A stretch of DNA of 52,651 nucleotides. It comes from Verrucomicrobiota bacterium (GTDB lineage Bacteria; Verrucomicrobiota; Verrucomicrobiia; Limisphaerales; Fontisphaeraceae). Location: contig JBAXGN010000024.1 of NCBI GenBank assembly GCA_037139415.1, positions 1 through 52,651 on the forward strand, given 5' to 3'. Made by a program: the position numbers and the translations under genes. Under the pieces are notes generated by a model. The model was given only the letters and a program-made list of their open reading frames with translations. It was not told where the DNA came from and did not search any database. Below, one piece after another: positions 43,493 through 52,537 of the stretch (position 1 is its first letter; each line of letters begins with the position of its first letter).

Positions 43493-45502
43493 TCATCTGC
43501 CTTTGGCGTCTTGCTTTTCCTGTTCGAGGGATTTCTTGATCGCGTCGTTGAAGTGCTTCTGATGTTCATCGGCGCTCAGTGCGGAGGGCGCGACGAGTTG
43601 GGCCGGATATTCGCCGCCTTCCCAGCGGAGATTGCGGATGTCACGCGGTCCCTGCCATGGTCTGGCGTTCACGTTCACTTTCTTTCCGTCTTTGACGGTT
43701 TCGCCGTTGGGGCTGAGGTTGAATTCGGCAACGGTCTGCCAGTTGGCCAGCGGCGCGGTGATTTTCGGATCGGTGGCCATCAGCTCGTTCAGACTGACGG
43801 CAACAGTCTGCCAATCGGGCGAGCCTTTCAGTTCCTTGACCACCGTGTAATCGAGGGCCGGTTTGCCGGGTGCAAAGACGCCCCACTCGTTGCTGATGAA
43901 TTTCACGACGAGCGCGTTGTCGGTTTGGGTTTTGATTTCGAACAGCAGTTTCGCGCCATCCGGCCCACGCCATTTCGGATCCTTCACCTTTCGCGTATAA
44001 GCGGACCAGAGCGGAGGATGTCCCCAGTTTAAACGATACCAGTCGTGCCAACCGCGGGAACCATCGTCAATCATCCGCTCCGGCCTGTCCGTCGCCTTCA
44101 CGCCGGCAGCCTGCAACTGCGCCGGCGATGAGGAGAGCACGCGGGAGCTGATGGCGAACGCGTCGCTATTTTCGTGGCCGGGCGACTGGGCGATATTCCG
44201 GTACTGCGCGGGCGTGTCATAGATCACATTCGCATAGGTGAAGATCGGTTGGGCAACGCTTAGAATGGGGCAGGCGGCTTTCCATTGGCTGCCGTCTTTC
44301 TTCGCCATTGCGTCGCGCCAGAAGCGTGTCAATTCGTGCGGATCAATTGAGTAATAAATGTCCACGCGTTTGACCGGCATCGTTTCGTCCGGGGCAACGG
44401 TGACGATCGGCACGCCGTCCGCGGTCTTGAGGTTCAATTCAATCTTCGGTGTCTGCGGCATCGTGAACGCGCCCTTCAAATGCTGCTCGAACCAGAGCGG
44501 CTGCGTGATCGCGTGCGCTTCGGTGTGGCGATGGTTCAGGTGCGGCGCGATGCTGAAGCGCAGGATGTCGTCGGTCACGTTGCGCCAGTTCCACGCCATG
44601 TTATCAATGTGCGCGTGGAAATCGTTCGCGGGGGAAAGCCAAAGCACCGGACATGTGATGCGCGGAATGTACGCGTTATCGGAAATGCAGGCGAACTCAA
44701 GCGGCGGCGGCTTGGATTTTTGGCATCCGGGCAGATCGGTCTGGCTTTCCAGAATATTGCCCGAACCGCCGCAGGACGGCACCGCCGCTTTCACGCGTTG
44801 GTCTATGCCGGCCAGATCAGTCGTGAGTTTGCCGCCCATCGAATGACCGCACGCTCCAATCCGCGCGGGATCAACTTCCGGCTGCTGCTCCAGAAAGGTA
44901 AGCGCACGCCGCGCCGCGATCAGCACAAGGTACCAGTTGCTGTTCCGCGGTGACTCAACGCCGTCGAGCGTGAACTCATCGGGCGTCAGCGCTCCGGCGA
45001 AATGATTCGCCTTGTTCCGCTGCGGCGGATGCGTGGCGTCGAGTTTGCCCCAGTCGGTTTGCGGGCCATTATACGTTTCCTTCGACCGTCCAAAGTTCAA
45101 CTTATTGCCGCCCCAGTTGAGCGACATGCCGGCATAACCGCGCTTCGCGAAACCGATCATGCTGTCGAGATTCGCCGACTGTCCGCCGCCATGCATCTCG
45201 AGGACGGCGGGCAGCTTGGTGCCGCCTTTCGGGAACGCGTAGAACGCGGCCACTTTTGCCGGCGCGCCCTTGAACACACCCACCTGATAGCGGACCAACC
45301 GACAGCTGACGCCGTCCTGTTCCCACTCCTTGAGCACCTCCGCCGCCAGCGGTTCATGGCGCGGATCATAACCCGACCACAGTTCCGCAACGTTGGTTGG
45401 CACCCTGCCATCCTTCAACGGTGGCAGGGAGTCCCCGGCCCGAATGTTCTCCGTATTCGCCACCAGCAACAGGGTGGCGAAGATTGCAAAGGTGTGTTTC
45501 AT
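43493..45502 (-). CDS. Secreted alpha/beta-hydrolase esterase (acetyl-xylan-esterase-like) with C-terminal beta domain
   Basis: The frame is open to 45910, but the ATG at 45502 opens a signal peptide (MKHTFAIFATLLLVANTENI) and is preferred; an ATG 21 nt further up is possible. The hydrolase fold has LPAVLEMHGGGQSANLD, the elbow RIGACGHSMGGKLTTDLAG (Ser about 220), the Asp in LWLSPANDFHAHID and the His in LNHRHTEAHA. This is similar to acetyl xylan esterases and dienelactone-hydrolase-like proteins. The last 250 residues are mainly beta and may bind carbohydrate. It would deacylate glycans outside the cell. A 50-bp element shared with the gene at 51666 lies upstream. About 220 nt separate it from the sulfatase downstream, so that gene may have its own promoter. 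Confidence 0.75.
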   Translation of the reverse strand: MKHTFAIFATLLLVANTENIRAGDSLPPLKDGRVPTNVAELWSGYDPRHEPLAAEVLKEWEQDGVSCRLVRYQVGVFKGAPAKVAAFYAFPKGGTKLPAVLEMHGGGQSANLDSMIGFAKRGYAGMSLNWGGNKLNFGRSKETYNGPQTDWGKLDATHPPQRNKANHFAGALTPDEFTLDGVESPRNSNWYLVLIAARRALTFLEQQPEVDPARIGACGHSMGGKLTTDLAGIDQRVKAAVPSCGGSGNILESQTDLPGCQKSKPPPLEFACISDNAYIPRITCPVLWLSPANDFHAHIDNMAWNWRNVTDDILRFSIAPHLNHRHTEAHAITQPLWFEQHLKGAFTMPQTPKIELNLKTADGVPIVTVAPDETMPVKRVDIYYSIDPHELTRFWRDAMAKKDGSQWKAACPILSVAQPIFTYANVIYDTPAQYRNIAQSPGHENSDAFAISSRVLSSSPAQLQAAGVKATDRPERMIDDGSRGWHDWYRLNWGHPPLWSAYTRKVKDPKWRGPDGAKLLFEIKTQTDNALVVKFISNEWGVFAPGKPALDYTVVKELKGSPDWQTVAVSLNELMATDPKITAPLANWQTVAEFNLSPNGETVKDGKKVNVNARPWQGPRDIRNLRWEGGEYPAQLVAPSALSADEHQKHFNDAIKKSLEQEKQDAKGR

Positions 45503-45924
45503 GATTATTCCGGGTGTTTTCATGCTTCCGTCATTGCCAATGTTTGGACCTTTTGCAGTGGATGGCCAAACCACTGGGAAACAGTTCCATTTTCGCCTCG
45601 TGCTTACGCTGCAATTGGGTTTCTTTTGAGGCGTTGTTATGGTCGAACCCCCTTTCGGAATTTGCTTTTGGGCACGCTTCATGCTTTCACTTATCGCGTT
45701 GCGGTAAAGGAGCATTGCTTTTTGAATTGAGCTCATATTCGAGCGGGAAGGCCATTTGCGTGCCTCCATGAACAGCAACGAGCAGGCAAGAACCTGACTT
45801 CCCAACCGAAAGCAGTGGCTTGGAGTTTTCTCGTGCGGAACGGGATCGTTGTCGGGACGTTCGGCGCGTGCAACGCGGCCAGTGACACGAGCAGCAGTCG
45901 TGAGGGTCAATCGTGCAAGTCATT
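45503..45924. other. Intergenic stretch with a 50-bp shared element and a long leader-like frame
   Basis: No gene is assigned. The minus-strand frame of the esterase continues open through this region, but its translation is low-complexity and rich in Arg, Ser and Lys. At 45671-45720 it includes a 50-base element shared with 52356-52405. I see no rRNA, tRNA or clear terminator. A promoter for the esterase gene is likely here. Confidence 0.4.
45671..45720 (-). promoter_or_regulatory. 50-bp conserved upstream element, copy 1
   Basis: 39 of the 50 bases are identical to 52356-52405 without a gap. The conserved cores on the minus strand are TTACCG, CGATAA and, at the far end, an ATG followed by CGTGCC. 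It lies 168 bp before the esterase start. A shared promoter, regulator site or leader peptide would explain this; coding similarity in the frame (YRNAI...MKRAQK versus YRNTI...MTRARK) means a leader peptide cannot be excluded. Confidence 0.5.
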
Positions 45925-48825
45925 TCATTTGACCACCTCAATGACTGGCGGATCGGTCGGAACCGGTGGATTCATCATCATTTGGCTGGTGCCGATGCCC
46001 ACATATTGTCCGGAGCGTTGGGCATCCGAAAGCGCAAGGCTGATGATGCCGCTGGCGGCCAGCCGTTTCCTGACGTAATCGGTCAGATCAATTTCGACCC
46101 AACCGGCTTTGGGGAAGGGTGCCTTGGTGATGAGATTGCCCAGCTTGGGCTGCGTATTCCAAGTGATGGGCTTCTCTCCCCGGGCGCTCCAGGTTTCATC
46201 CGGCACTTCCAACACCGCGAAAGTGACTTTGTCGAACTGCATGGTTGATCCAGCCGTTGTATTGAAGCGCAAGGTGGCTTTCTGGATCGTCTTTCCCTTG
46301 AGGGACGACAGGTCGAATTTTAAGAAGGGTCGGCGCCCGCGTTTCCCGACGTCCTTATCGAATTCCTGCACGGGGGCATACTTGGAGTAACCGAAAACTT
46401 GTTCCGGCCGGCCGGCATCCACATAGGTATCTTCTACGGCGGGAAAACGAATCACGCCAGGAGGGAGATCGCTTTTTGATTCGACGATCCACTCGCGGCT
46501 AAAAAAGGCCTCATCGAAAAAGAGATGTTCCGGATCATCACTCAACTTTTTGACAAAGACGGTTGCGGTTTGACCGCCTGCGGGGTTCTTGAAGTGAAGG
46601 TAAAGCCGGGTCCACCCGGTGACCTTGGCCAAAGTGGCGGTCGTTTCCTTTCCAGCGGCGTCGCGCACGCCGATCTGGACCTTCTGCGCATTGATGGTGG
46701 GCTTTACCCACGCCCAGTATTGATAATCGGATCCGGGCTTCAGGTTGGCCACGGTCTGTTCTAGCCCATTGGCACCCGCGCCAAGCTGCGCGGCCCCGAA
46801 GAGGCGGAAGGCCGGATCGCTGGCCGGATTGTGCCAACATGCACCCTTGGTGCGGAAAGGCTGCGCCGATTTGGTCCCCGTACTGACCCACGGGGCCAGA
46901 GTGTCTTTTTCTTCAAAGCCATGGTTCACCAGCAGGTTCAAGAAGGTAGCCTGTGGGCGAACAAAGGCGATATCCCGAGGCGATTTGAGGTCGCAACCGG
47001 CTTGCCAAGCGGGTTTTCCGAATGGATACGCACCGATATCGGGCTTGGCCCCCTCGGTGATTCCTTCCAGCGGCACTCCGGCCCCAATCGCCGGGGACCC
47101 GGGCTTGAGGGTAAAGTCGTAATTCCATGGCTCTTCCAACTTGTCGATCGGTTTGCCACTCTTGTCATTGAAGACCTCTGCCGGATTAATGGAGGAAAGA
47201 TTGGCGACGTAGGTCTGCCCCGCGAAAGGAGTCACGTTAAAACCGAAGATGTTATTCACCCACTGGCACCCGGCATAATCACCGCCGTGCCCGACGGGCA
47301 TGGAACGCTTGTACTTCTCATTGACACTGTCGAAGTCCGCCTCGGGGTTGGGGTTGTAATCGCTGAAGCGGTAGATGGTGTTGTTGTACACCAGCACATT
47401 GACCTTCGGCTCGTTCATGGCGAGGACAGGGATAACATTGTGATGGACGATGAAACCGGCGGCCGCATTATCCAGATAGATGCCATTGATATAAAGCAAC
47501 CGGCGGTAATCGGTCATGCATTGGTTGTAGGCGATCTCGGTGCCTTCCCCGTCCGACATTCCCGCGCCGAGACAGTTGGAGTCGCGAGCCAGAAATGAGG
47601 CATCCCGGAAGAAGTTATGGACGATCTGGCTATGCACCGTATTAATACCGAGCATTCGATCGCCAGACTTCTCCATTGTGTTATAAGCAAAGAGCTGTTC
47701 ATTACCACTCATCAGCACGGCGATGGCACAACCCTCTTCCGAGAGGTGGTGGAAATAATTGTTCACCACGCGGTTTCGTTCTCCCCCGATCACCAACATG
47801 GCTCTGCTCTTGGAAAAGGCCAGCTCGCTGTCGCGAATTTCGTTGCGCTTACCGTTCATTTTTGAGCCCTCCTGGTAGAGCAACTTCATCCCCTGGAGCC
47901 GGCAGTCGGTCGTTGTCTCATTCATCATCACGTTGCCGCCTTGCCCCTCGATATTTTGAATGACGATGAATTTTTTGCCACTCAAGTCCACCACCGACTG
48001 ACGGGAGGAAACTTCGATCTGGAGGCTGGACGGATTCACGCCGCCGGAGGCGCGATAAAAGATCTGTTTGGTCTTGGCTTCATAGACCCACTCGTTATCC
48101 GCATCCAGCAATGCGCGGGTGCCGGAGACAACGTAGGTGAATTTATAGTGCGGGTTCGGTTTGCGGTCCGAACTCAGAATCATTTTTTCGAGCGTGATGG
48201 TTTTCTTAACCGGATCAAAGGAACGAATCTTGCCCTTCTCCGCCCACCAACCGTTGTACCACTGGAGATACCAGATCTTGCCTTCCTGCAACCAGTTTGC
48301 AGGCTTGTGATCGGGCAGGCGAGAATCGGCGATAGTATCCATGCCTTTCTCCACCGCCCCGCTGTTGCTCACCGCTTCGACCTCGGCTCGTAGCGCCTCC
48401 AAAAAACTACCCTGCGCTTTCGGCCAGCGAGCCTCGATGGCCCGTTGCCCATCCACCAGAAGCAGGCTATCGCGTGTGCCCTTCGGAGCCGTGGCCTTGT
48501 AAACGCCATCCTTGTCAGGCTGCCAGCCAGTTACCGGGTCCAAGGCGGAGAGAATCACTTTTTCCTGTTGGTAGGGTTTGTAGCTGATGGGGCGTCCCGC
48601 TTCTCCGGAAGCCGTCGGCACCAAGGTTTCCCGGTAGGTTCCTGCCCGCAGGATGCAGGTATCGCCGGGCTTCAATTGGGACGAAGCCCGGGCAATGGTC
48701 CGAAACGGGAGCGCCAGAGTTCCCTGATTACTGTCCAGACCATTCTTGGCATCAACATAATACTCGGCAGCGTGCGGTCTCCCGGCCACCAGCAGGAGGA
48801 CAAGGAGGGAGATGGTCGTTTTCAT
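45925..48825 (-). CDS. Secreted beta-helix protein with carbohydrate-binding and CBM96/DNRLRE-type C-terminal domains
   Basis: A 966-aa protein with a signal peptide (MKTTISLLVLLLVAGRPHA). EYYVDAKNGLDSNQGTLALP begins a DUF1565-type start of a beta-helix. Coils include FIVIQNIEGQGGNVMMNET, RNRVVNNYFHHLSEEGCAIA and FIVHHNVIPVLAMNEPKV. A segment at about 630-780 (NLLVNHGFEEKDTLAPWVST) looks like a carbohydrate-binding beta-sandwich. The C-terminus at about 795-966 (FPAVEDTYVDAGRPEQVFG, FLKFDLSSLKGKTIQKATLR) is the DNRLRE/CBM96 family. The helix could be a lyase or glycosidase. The catalytic residues are not identified. It stands between TMEM43 and the esterase gene. Confidence 0.75.
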   Translation of the reverse strand: MKTTISLLVLLLVAGRPHAAEYYVDAKNGLDSNQGTLALPFRTIARASSQLKPGDTCILRAGTYRETLVPTASGEAGRPISYKPYQQEKVILSALDPVTGWQPDKDGVYKATAPKGTRDSLLLVDGQRAIEARWPKAQGSFLEALRAEVEAVSNSGAVEKGMDTIADSRLPDHKPANWLQEGKIWYLQWYNGWWAEKGKIRSFDPVKKTITLEKMILSSDRKPNPHYKFTYVVSGTRALLDADNEWVYEAKTKQIFYRASGGVNPSSLQIEVSSRQSVVDLSGKKFIVIQNIEGQGGNVMMNETTTDCRLQGMKLLYQEGSKMNGKRNEIRDSELAFSKSRAMLVIGGERNRVVNNYFHHLSEEGCAIAVLMSGNEQLFAYNTMEKSGDRMLGINTVHSQIVHNFFRDASFLARDSNCLGAGMSDGEGTEIAYNQCMTDYRRLLYINGIYLDNAAAGFIVHHNVIPVLAMNEPKVNVLVYNNTIYRFSDYNPNPEADFDSVNEKYKRSMPVGHGGDYAGCQWVNNIFGFNVTPFAGQTYVANLSSINPAEVFNDKSGKPIDKLEEPWNYDFTLKPGSPAIGAGVPLEGITEGAKPDIGAYPFGKPAWQAGCDLKSPRDIAFVRPQATFLNLLVNHGFEEKDTLAPWVSTGTKSAQPFRTKGACWHNPASDPAFRLFGAAQLGAGANGLEQTVANLKPGSDYQYWAWVKPTINAQKVQIGVRDAAGKETTATLAKVTGWTRLYLHFKNPAGGQTATVFVKKLSDDPEHLFFDEAFFSREWIVESKSDLPPGVIRFPAVEDTYVDAGRPEQVFGYSKYAPVQEFDKDVGKRGRRPFLKFDLSSLKGKTIQKATLRFNTTAGSTMQFDKVTFAVLEVPDETWSARGEKPITWNTQPKLGNLITKAPFPKAGWVEIDLTDYVRKRLAASGIISLALSDAQRSGQYVGIGTSQMMMNPPVPTDPPVIEVVK

Positions 48826-48879
48826 TTTGGACTATGGTGGCGTAATCTGCGGAGGAGCTTTGTCCGGTGCAGATGCTGG

Positions 48880-50049
48880 CTAGGGGGAGGCAAGCGGAGT
48901 GGTCGCCAGGTTACCTTTGCGGTTTTTTATAACCCAATACACCACGCCGCCGGCAACGGCCAGCAAGGCAATGCCCAGCAAGGGCCGGTACCAAATCCAG
49001 GCCACCGCGATGGTAATGAACGACAACGGCAAAGCGAATGCCAAGGCCAGCAGCGCGGTGCCAAAGCCCACGAGATTGCCCAGAAACGGGATGATATCCG
49101 CCAGCACCTGAATGGGCTTGAAAATCAGCAGGAATCCAATCCACATGAATACGATGCAGATGCCGCGCAGGATCCAAGTGAGCAGTGAATTATCTTTCTT
49201 GGCTTGTTGAAACATTTCCACGGCTCCATGTTCGCCAGGCACCAGCATCTCGACTTTATTGCCATTCTTGCTCACGAACGGCTCAAAGGATTTGCCCACT
49301 TGCTTGGACACCAGGCTGACGGTACAGGGCGTGACCACTTGGAACGCGACGCGCTGGTCGCCCACGATGGGGGAATCAGGGCGGGCGCCAAAATACAGGA
49401 ACCCTCCGGCTGGCTTGGCCTGGCCCTTGATCGCGCCCGGCAGGGAATCTGCTGCGGGAAGGGGCAACGGCGCATAGCTTTGAACCTTTCCCAAGAGCGA
49501 ACTGGAAAGTGCAAACGCGCCCAAGTTAACAGGACTGGCAACCGTTTCACGTCCGGGATAACGCATACTGGTGGGGTTGACATGATCTTGCTGCTGGCGA
49601 AATTTGGATGAATCCACCAGTTCGCTTCGCCACTCTTTTTTGTAAGTGTAGGTCTTTTCCTTGGTGGTGCTACCGCCCAGGTTTTTTGATGAGGTTTCCG
49701 AGGACGATTCGACCCATTGATACATCTCCGTATTGCGCTTTAATTTGAGCGCCTTGGCCATCACACCGAATTCCGGGTCGGCCAAAGTCTGGTCGGTCAC
49801 GACCTGGCCGGTTAGGTGAACCACCTTGCCCTCATTGGCGGGGTTCACCGGGTCGGCGGCGACCGATACGGCAAGTTTCTGCGCCTCGCCCAAAGCGGAA
49901 GCCGTCCGCACCGCGCGACCTTCATTCCAGAAAAGCGCGATGGTGCAGATTGGGATTAACACGAGGCCGAAAAGAATGCCCACCAGGCTGTTCTTGATCC
50001 GGCTAAACCATGATTCTTCGCTGAATTCAGTAAAAGTATCTTGTGACAT
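48880..50049 (-). CDS. TMEM43-family membrane protein
   Basis: A 389-aa protein. The start MSQDTFTEFSEESWFSRIKN and the segment GILFGLVLIPICTIALFWNEGRA place it in the TMEM43/LUMA family (PF07787), shared with animals. One transmembrane helix lies near residues 23-42 and three near 285-375 (ILRGICIVFMWIGFLLIF, LVGFGTALLALAFALPLSFI, LLGIALLAVAGGVVYWVI). The intervening domain (EFGVMAKALKLKRNTEMYQW, LGAFALSSSLLGKVQ) should be outside the cytoplasm. Its bacterial role is not known. It is the only clear multi-span membrane protein in this half and follows the PQQ-propeller gene. The gap to the beta-helix gene is 54 nt, so co-transcription is possible. Confidence 0.85.
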   Translation of the reverse strand: MSQDTFTEFSEESWFSRIKNSLVGILFGLVLIPICTIALFWNEGRAVRTASALGEAQKLAVSVAADPVNPANEGKVVHLTGQVVTDQTLADPEFGVMAKALKLKRNTEMYQWVESSSETSSKNLGGSTTKEKTYTYKKEWRSELVDSSKFRQQQDHVNPTSMRYPGRETVASPVNLGAFALSSSLLGKVQSYAPLPLPAADSLPGAIKGQAKPAGGFLYFGARPDSPIVGDQRVAFQVVTPCTVSLVSKQVGKSFEPFVSKNGNKVEMLVPGEHGAVEMFQQAKKDNSLLTWILRGICIVFMWIGFLLIFKPIQVLADIIPFLGNLVGFGTALLALAFALPLSFITIAVAWIWYRPLLGIALLAVAGGVVYWVIKNRKGNLATTPLASP

Positions 50050-50068
50050 AGTTCTCTCTTTCGTAAGC

Positions 50069-50200
50069 TTAGTTAGCGCTGATGCTCATCTTGAACCCCT
50101 TTGCGGAAATACCTTTCAGGCTCTGAGGGTTTTGCGCCCAACGGGTACCGGCCGCAGCGACGGCAATGAAACTCATTACCACACGTGAACAAATTTTCAT
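50069..50200 (-). CDS. Possible tiny exported protein (43 aa)
   Basis: An ATG at 50200 starts a short frame with a signal-like segment (ICSRVVMSFIAVAAAGTRWA) and 20 further residues (QNPQSLKGISAKGFKMSISA). It lies between the propeller and the TMEM43 genes, 19 nt from the latter. No family can be assigned, and it may be a leftover of a longer protein or chance. Only the good signal peptide and position argue for it. Confidence 0.3.
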   Translation of the reverse strand: MKICSRVVMSFIAVAAAGTRWAQNPQSLKGISAKGFKMSISAN

Positions 50201-50262
50201 AGCCTTAGCTTTGCTCCACAATTTCACTTCAGTTATTTCACTGTCAACGCGCTTCATGCGCC

Positions 50263-51597
50263 TCATTTCCCGGTGGCCGCCAAATCCACGCAGACGAGCT
50301 CCCGGTCGTTGCGCGCAAACAGGCATTTTTTCGCAAAGGCCGGGTGACTCCACACCACCGCGCGGCCAAAGGCCTTGTTGCTCGCGTCCAGCACATGGAA
50401 CCGGCTGATTTCCTCGTACCCTTTCGGTGAAAGCCGGGCGAGCATCAGGTCGCCCAACTCATTGAAGAGGAAAAAGCGATCCTCATGCTTGACCAAAAAC
50501 GCCGTGCCGTAACGCCCCTTTTTCCCCTCGCCGGTGGTCGGGGCTGTGGTTTGCCAAACGCGTTCGCCATCTTCGCGGCGGATGCACATCAGGGTGCCGG
50601 TTTCCACGTCGCAGCCGTAGATATGCTCCCCTTCCAGGAACGGCGTGGCCGTGCCGCTGTAGAGGGCATTCTTCGCCTGGCCTTTCCATACGAGTTCCAC
50701 GCCGGCCGCGCCCGGCTTGAGCTTGAGCAGCGCGCCCACGAGGCTGTAGCTGGAGACATACAGCAAATCCCCGTCCTGGCGCGGGGCGGCAATGGCCATG
50801 CCGTAGCTGGGTTTCAAGGGATAGGACCAGTTCAGCGTGCCGCGCTCAGGATTCAGGCTGTTCAATGAATCGCCATGCCAGAATAATAACTGCGGCTTGC
50901 CCTGATGCTCAATCAAGGTGGGCGCGCCATAGCCCGGCGTCGAGGCCGGCAACGCGCGCCAGCGCTCGCGCCCCGTTGCTTTGTCAAATGCCACCAACAC
51001 CCCGTTGCTCTGTCCCACCGCGCAGATCACCGTGTCCCCGACCATCAGCGGATGCGAGGCGTAACCCCACACCGCGGTCCTGGCGTCGTAATCCTTCGTG
51101 AAATCTTTGCTCCATACCACCTGGCCGGAACCTGCGTCCAGACACCAAAAGTTGCCTTCCGCACCCAGTGCATACACCCGATTACCCTCCACCGTGGGAG
51201 TACAGCGCGGCCCGCTGCCATAGGCGATCTTGTACGGCCGCGGATATTCATGCAGCCACAACCGCTTGCCGGTAGCCGCATCGAAACACAGGACCCGCTC
51301 GACACCGGCCATCTCATCCACATTGAACGAATTATTTTTCGCCTCGCCGGATTGCTTCGCATAATCCATCACATAAACCTTGCCGCCGGCTACCGCCGGA
51401 CCGCTATAGCCACCGGCTATGGGCGTGCGCCATTTAATGGGCAACCCGGTAGCGGGGAATTGAGTCACCACGCCGGATTCGTGCCAGACGCTGTCACGCC
51501 GGGGCCCCATGAACTGGGGCCAATCCTCGCCGATGACTGCGGTCGCCAACAGACAACCCGCGAGTCCAACCCATTTCACATAAATATTGGTCTTCAT
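50263..51597 (-). CDS. Secreted PQQ-type beta-propeller protein
   Basis: The ATG at 51597 opens a signal peptide (VKWVGLAGCLLATAVIGEDW), so it is preferred over the longer frame from 51690; product 444 aa. Repeated W-docking blades are evident: FDAATGKRLWLHEYPR, LDAGSGQVVWSKDFT, FDKATGRERWRALPA, ERGTLNWSYPL and IRREDGERVWQTTAP. The family includes BamB-like and PQQ-dehydrogenase-like propellers. Similar Verrucomicrobia and Planctomycetes proteins often have no known substrate; PQQ binding is not shown. It is followed by the small frame at 50069 and TMEM43, and preceded 68 nt upstream by the exported protein at 51666. Confidence 0.8.
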   Translation of the reverse strand: MKTNIYVKWVGLAGCLLATAVIGEDWPQFMGPRRDSVWHESGVVTQFPATGLPIKWRTPIAGGYSGPAVAGGKVYVMDYAKQSGEAKNNSFNVDEMAGVERVLCFDAATGKRLWLHEYPRPYKIAYGSGPRCTPTVEGNRVYALGAEGNFWCLDAGSGQVVWSKDFTKDYDARTAVWGYASHPLMVGDTVICAVGQSNGVLVAFDKATGRERWRALPASTPGYGAPTLIEHQGKPQLLFWHGDSLNSLNPERGTLNWSYPLKPSYGMAIAAPRQDGDLLYVSSYSLVGALLKLKPGAAGVELVWKGQAKNALYSGTATPFLEGEHIYGCDVETGTLMCIRREDGERVWQTTAPTTGEGKKGRYGTAFLVKHEDRFFLFNELGDLMLARLSPKGYEEISRFHVLDASNKAFGRAVVWSHPAFAKKCLFARNDRELVCVDLAATGK

Positions 51598-51665
51598 ATA
51601 GTATGAGGCTAAATTTACAAACTCGTACTCGTTTTTCCTGGTTGCATCTGAGTTTTCAGGCCGCG

Positions 51666-52367
51666 CTATTTGGAGGCAGGCGGGCGGCAATCTTCCTTGC
51701 TGACATGATGCACCCGCTCGGATTTCTTACCGCCAAGAAAATCAAGTTTAACCTCGGCAAGGTGCTTTTGTTTGGCCGCTTCAAAGTGAATGACCGCATC
51801 GTTTCGCTCCAGGGCGAACACCTTGCGTTTGCCATGCTCTTCGAGATCATCCAGCACCTTTCGCATGGCTTCGGCCTTCCGGGCTGGAATCAGCTCCTGG
51901 TTCTTCTCGCTCTTGTCAATTTTTTCCATCGCTTTGATCGCGGGGGGAATCTGAGATGCCGGGAGAAAGCCGCTCGCGTTAGGCTTGTAGAGGACCAGGT
52001 CGTAGATTTTGTCCGCTGCCGCATCCACGGTCATAACTTGGACCGCACCGCCGCCCGGCACCTCGGTAAGAAAGGTTCTCATGCCCGGCTCACAAACGAG
52101 CTGGAACTCACCGCCGGAGGGCAAATCAATCAAGAGCGTCCCATTGGTATCAAAGATCGGAGTTCTCATGAAGAAGCCGGTACGGTAGTGCTGGTGAATG
52201 TTGATAAGCGCTTTGCCGGCAGGCGGCGCTGCGATGCGAGGGACGGCCGTCACAATCGTGTCGGCGGCATGGCTTGTCGGTGGAAGGCACAGGACGAATC
52301 CGAGACAGAGTGTGAAGAAGTGAATCGTGGTCTGATTGATAAGCAACGATTTTCTGGCACGCGTCAT
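51666..52367 (-). CDS. Secreted protein of unknown function
   Basis: I do not recognise this family. With the ATG at 52367 it is 233 aa with a signal peptide (IHFFTLCLGFVLCLPPTSHA). The mature part has a beta-rich N-terminal half (RTGFFMRTPIFDTNGTLLID, GGAVQVMTVDAAADKIYDLV) and a charged, probably helical C-terminal half (KIDKSEKNQELIPARKAEAM, VLDDLEEHGKRKVFALE). There are in-frame ATGs further up (52421 and 52433), but the start at 52367 lies inside the 50-bp conserved element, at the same place where the other copy has an ATG. It is the first gene of the minus-strand run at this end. Confidence 0.55.
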   Translation of the reverse strand: MTRARKSLLINQTTIHFFTLCLGFVLCLPPTSHAADTIVTAVPRIAAPPAGKALINIHQHYRTGFFMRTPIFDTNGTLLIDLPSGGEFQLVCEPGMRTFLTEVPGGGAVQVMTVDAAADKIYDLVLYKPNASGFLPASQIPPAIKAMEKIDKSEKNQELIPARKAEAMRKVLDDLEEHGKRKVFALERNDAVIHFEAAKQKHLAEVKLDFLGGKKSERVHHVSKEDCRPPASK

Positions 52368-52405
52368 CCTCGCGTTTATCGTGTTACGGTAAGGGATCAG
52401 TGCTT
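52356..52405 (-). promoter_or_regulatory. 50-bp conserved upstream element, copy 2
   Basis: This is the partner of 45671-45720 with 39 of 50 identical bases, no gaps. It spans the ATG chosen for the gene at 51666. Both copies carry ATG then CGTGCC at the same offset, preceded on the minus strand by TTACCG and CGATAA. It could be a shared promoter plus translation start, or a common signal for a regulon of exported proteins. Confidence 0.45.
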
Positions 52406-52537
52406 GTCGCGCGTTATTCATGCCTAAAAACATACGCCTGCGCAAATTCTGGTCAAGCGCGTTTCCAGTGAGGCGAATTGGTTTTCAAAGGGTTTGGGTT
52501 GAAATCCGAATCATTCAGGTCGCTCAATTTCTTGTAC

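Noticed and set aside
43269-43496. A 75-codon minus-strand frame before the second sulfatase
   Set aside because: No export signal or family; composition looks non-coding. I treat it as intergenic DNA that may carry a promoter.
45503-45910. 136-residue N-terminal extension of the esterase
   Set aside because: The extension is low-complexity, contains the shared 50-bp element, and puts the clear signal peptide in the interior. The ATG at 45502 is more likely.
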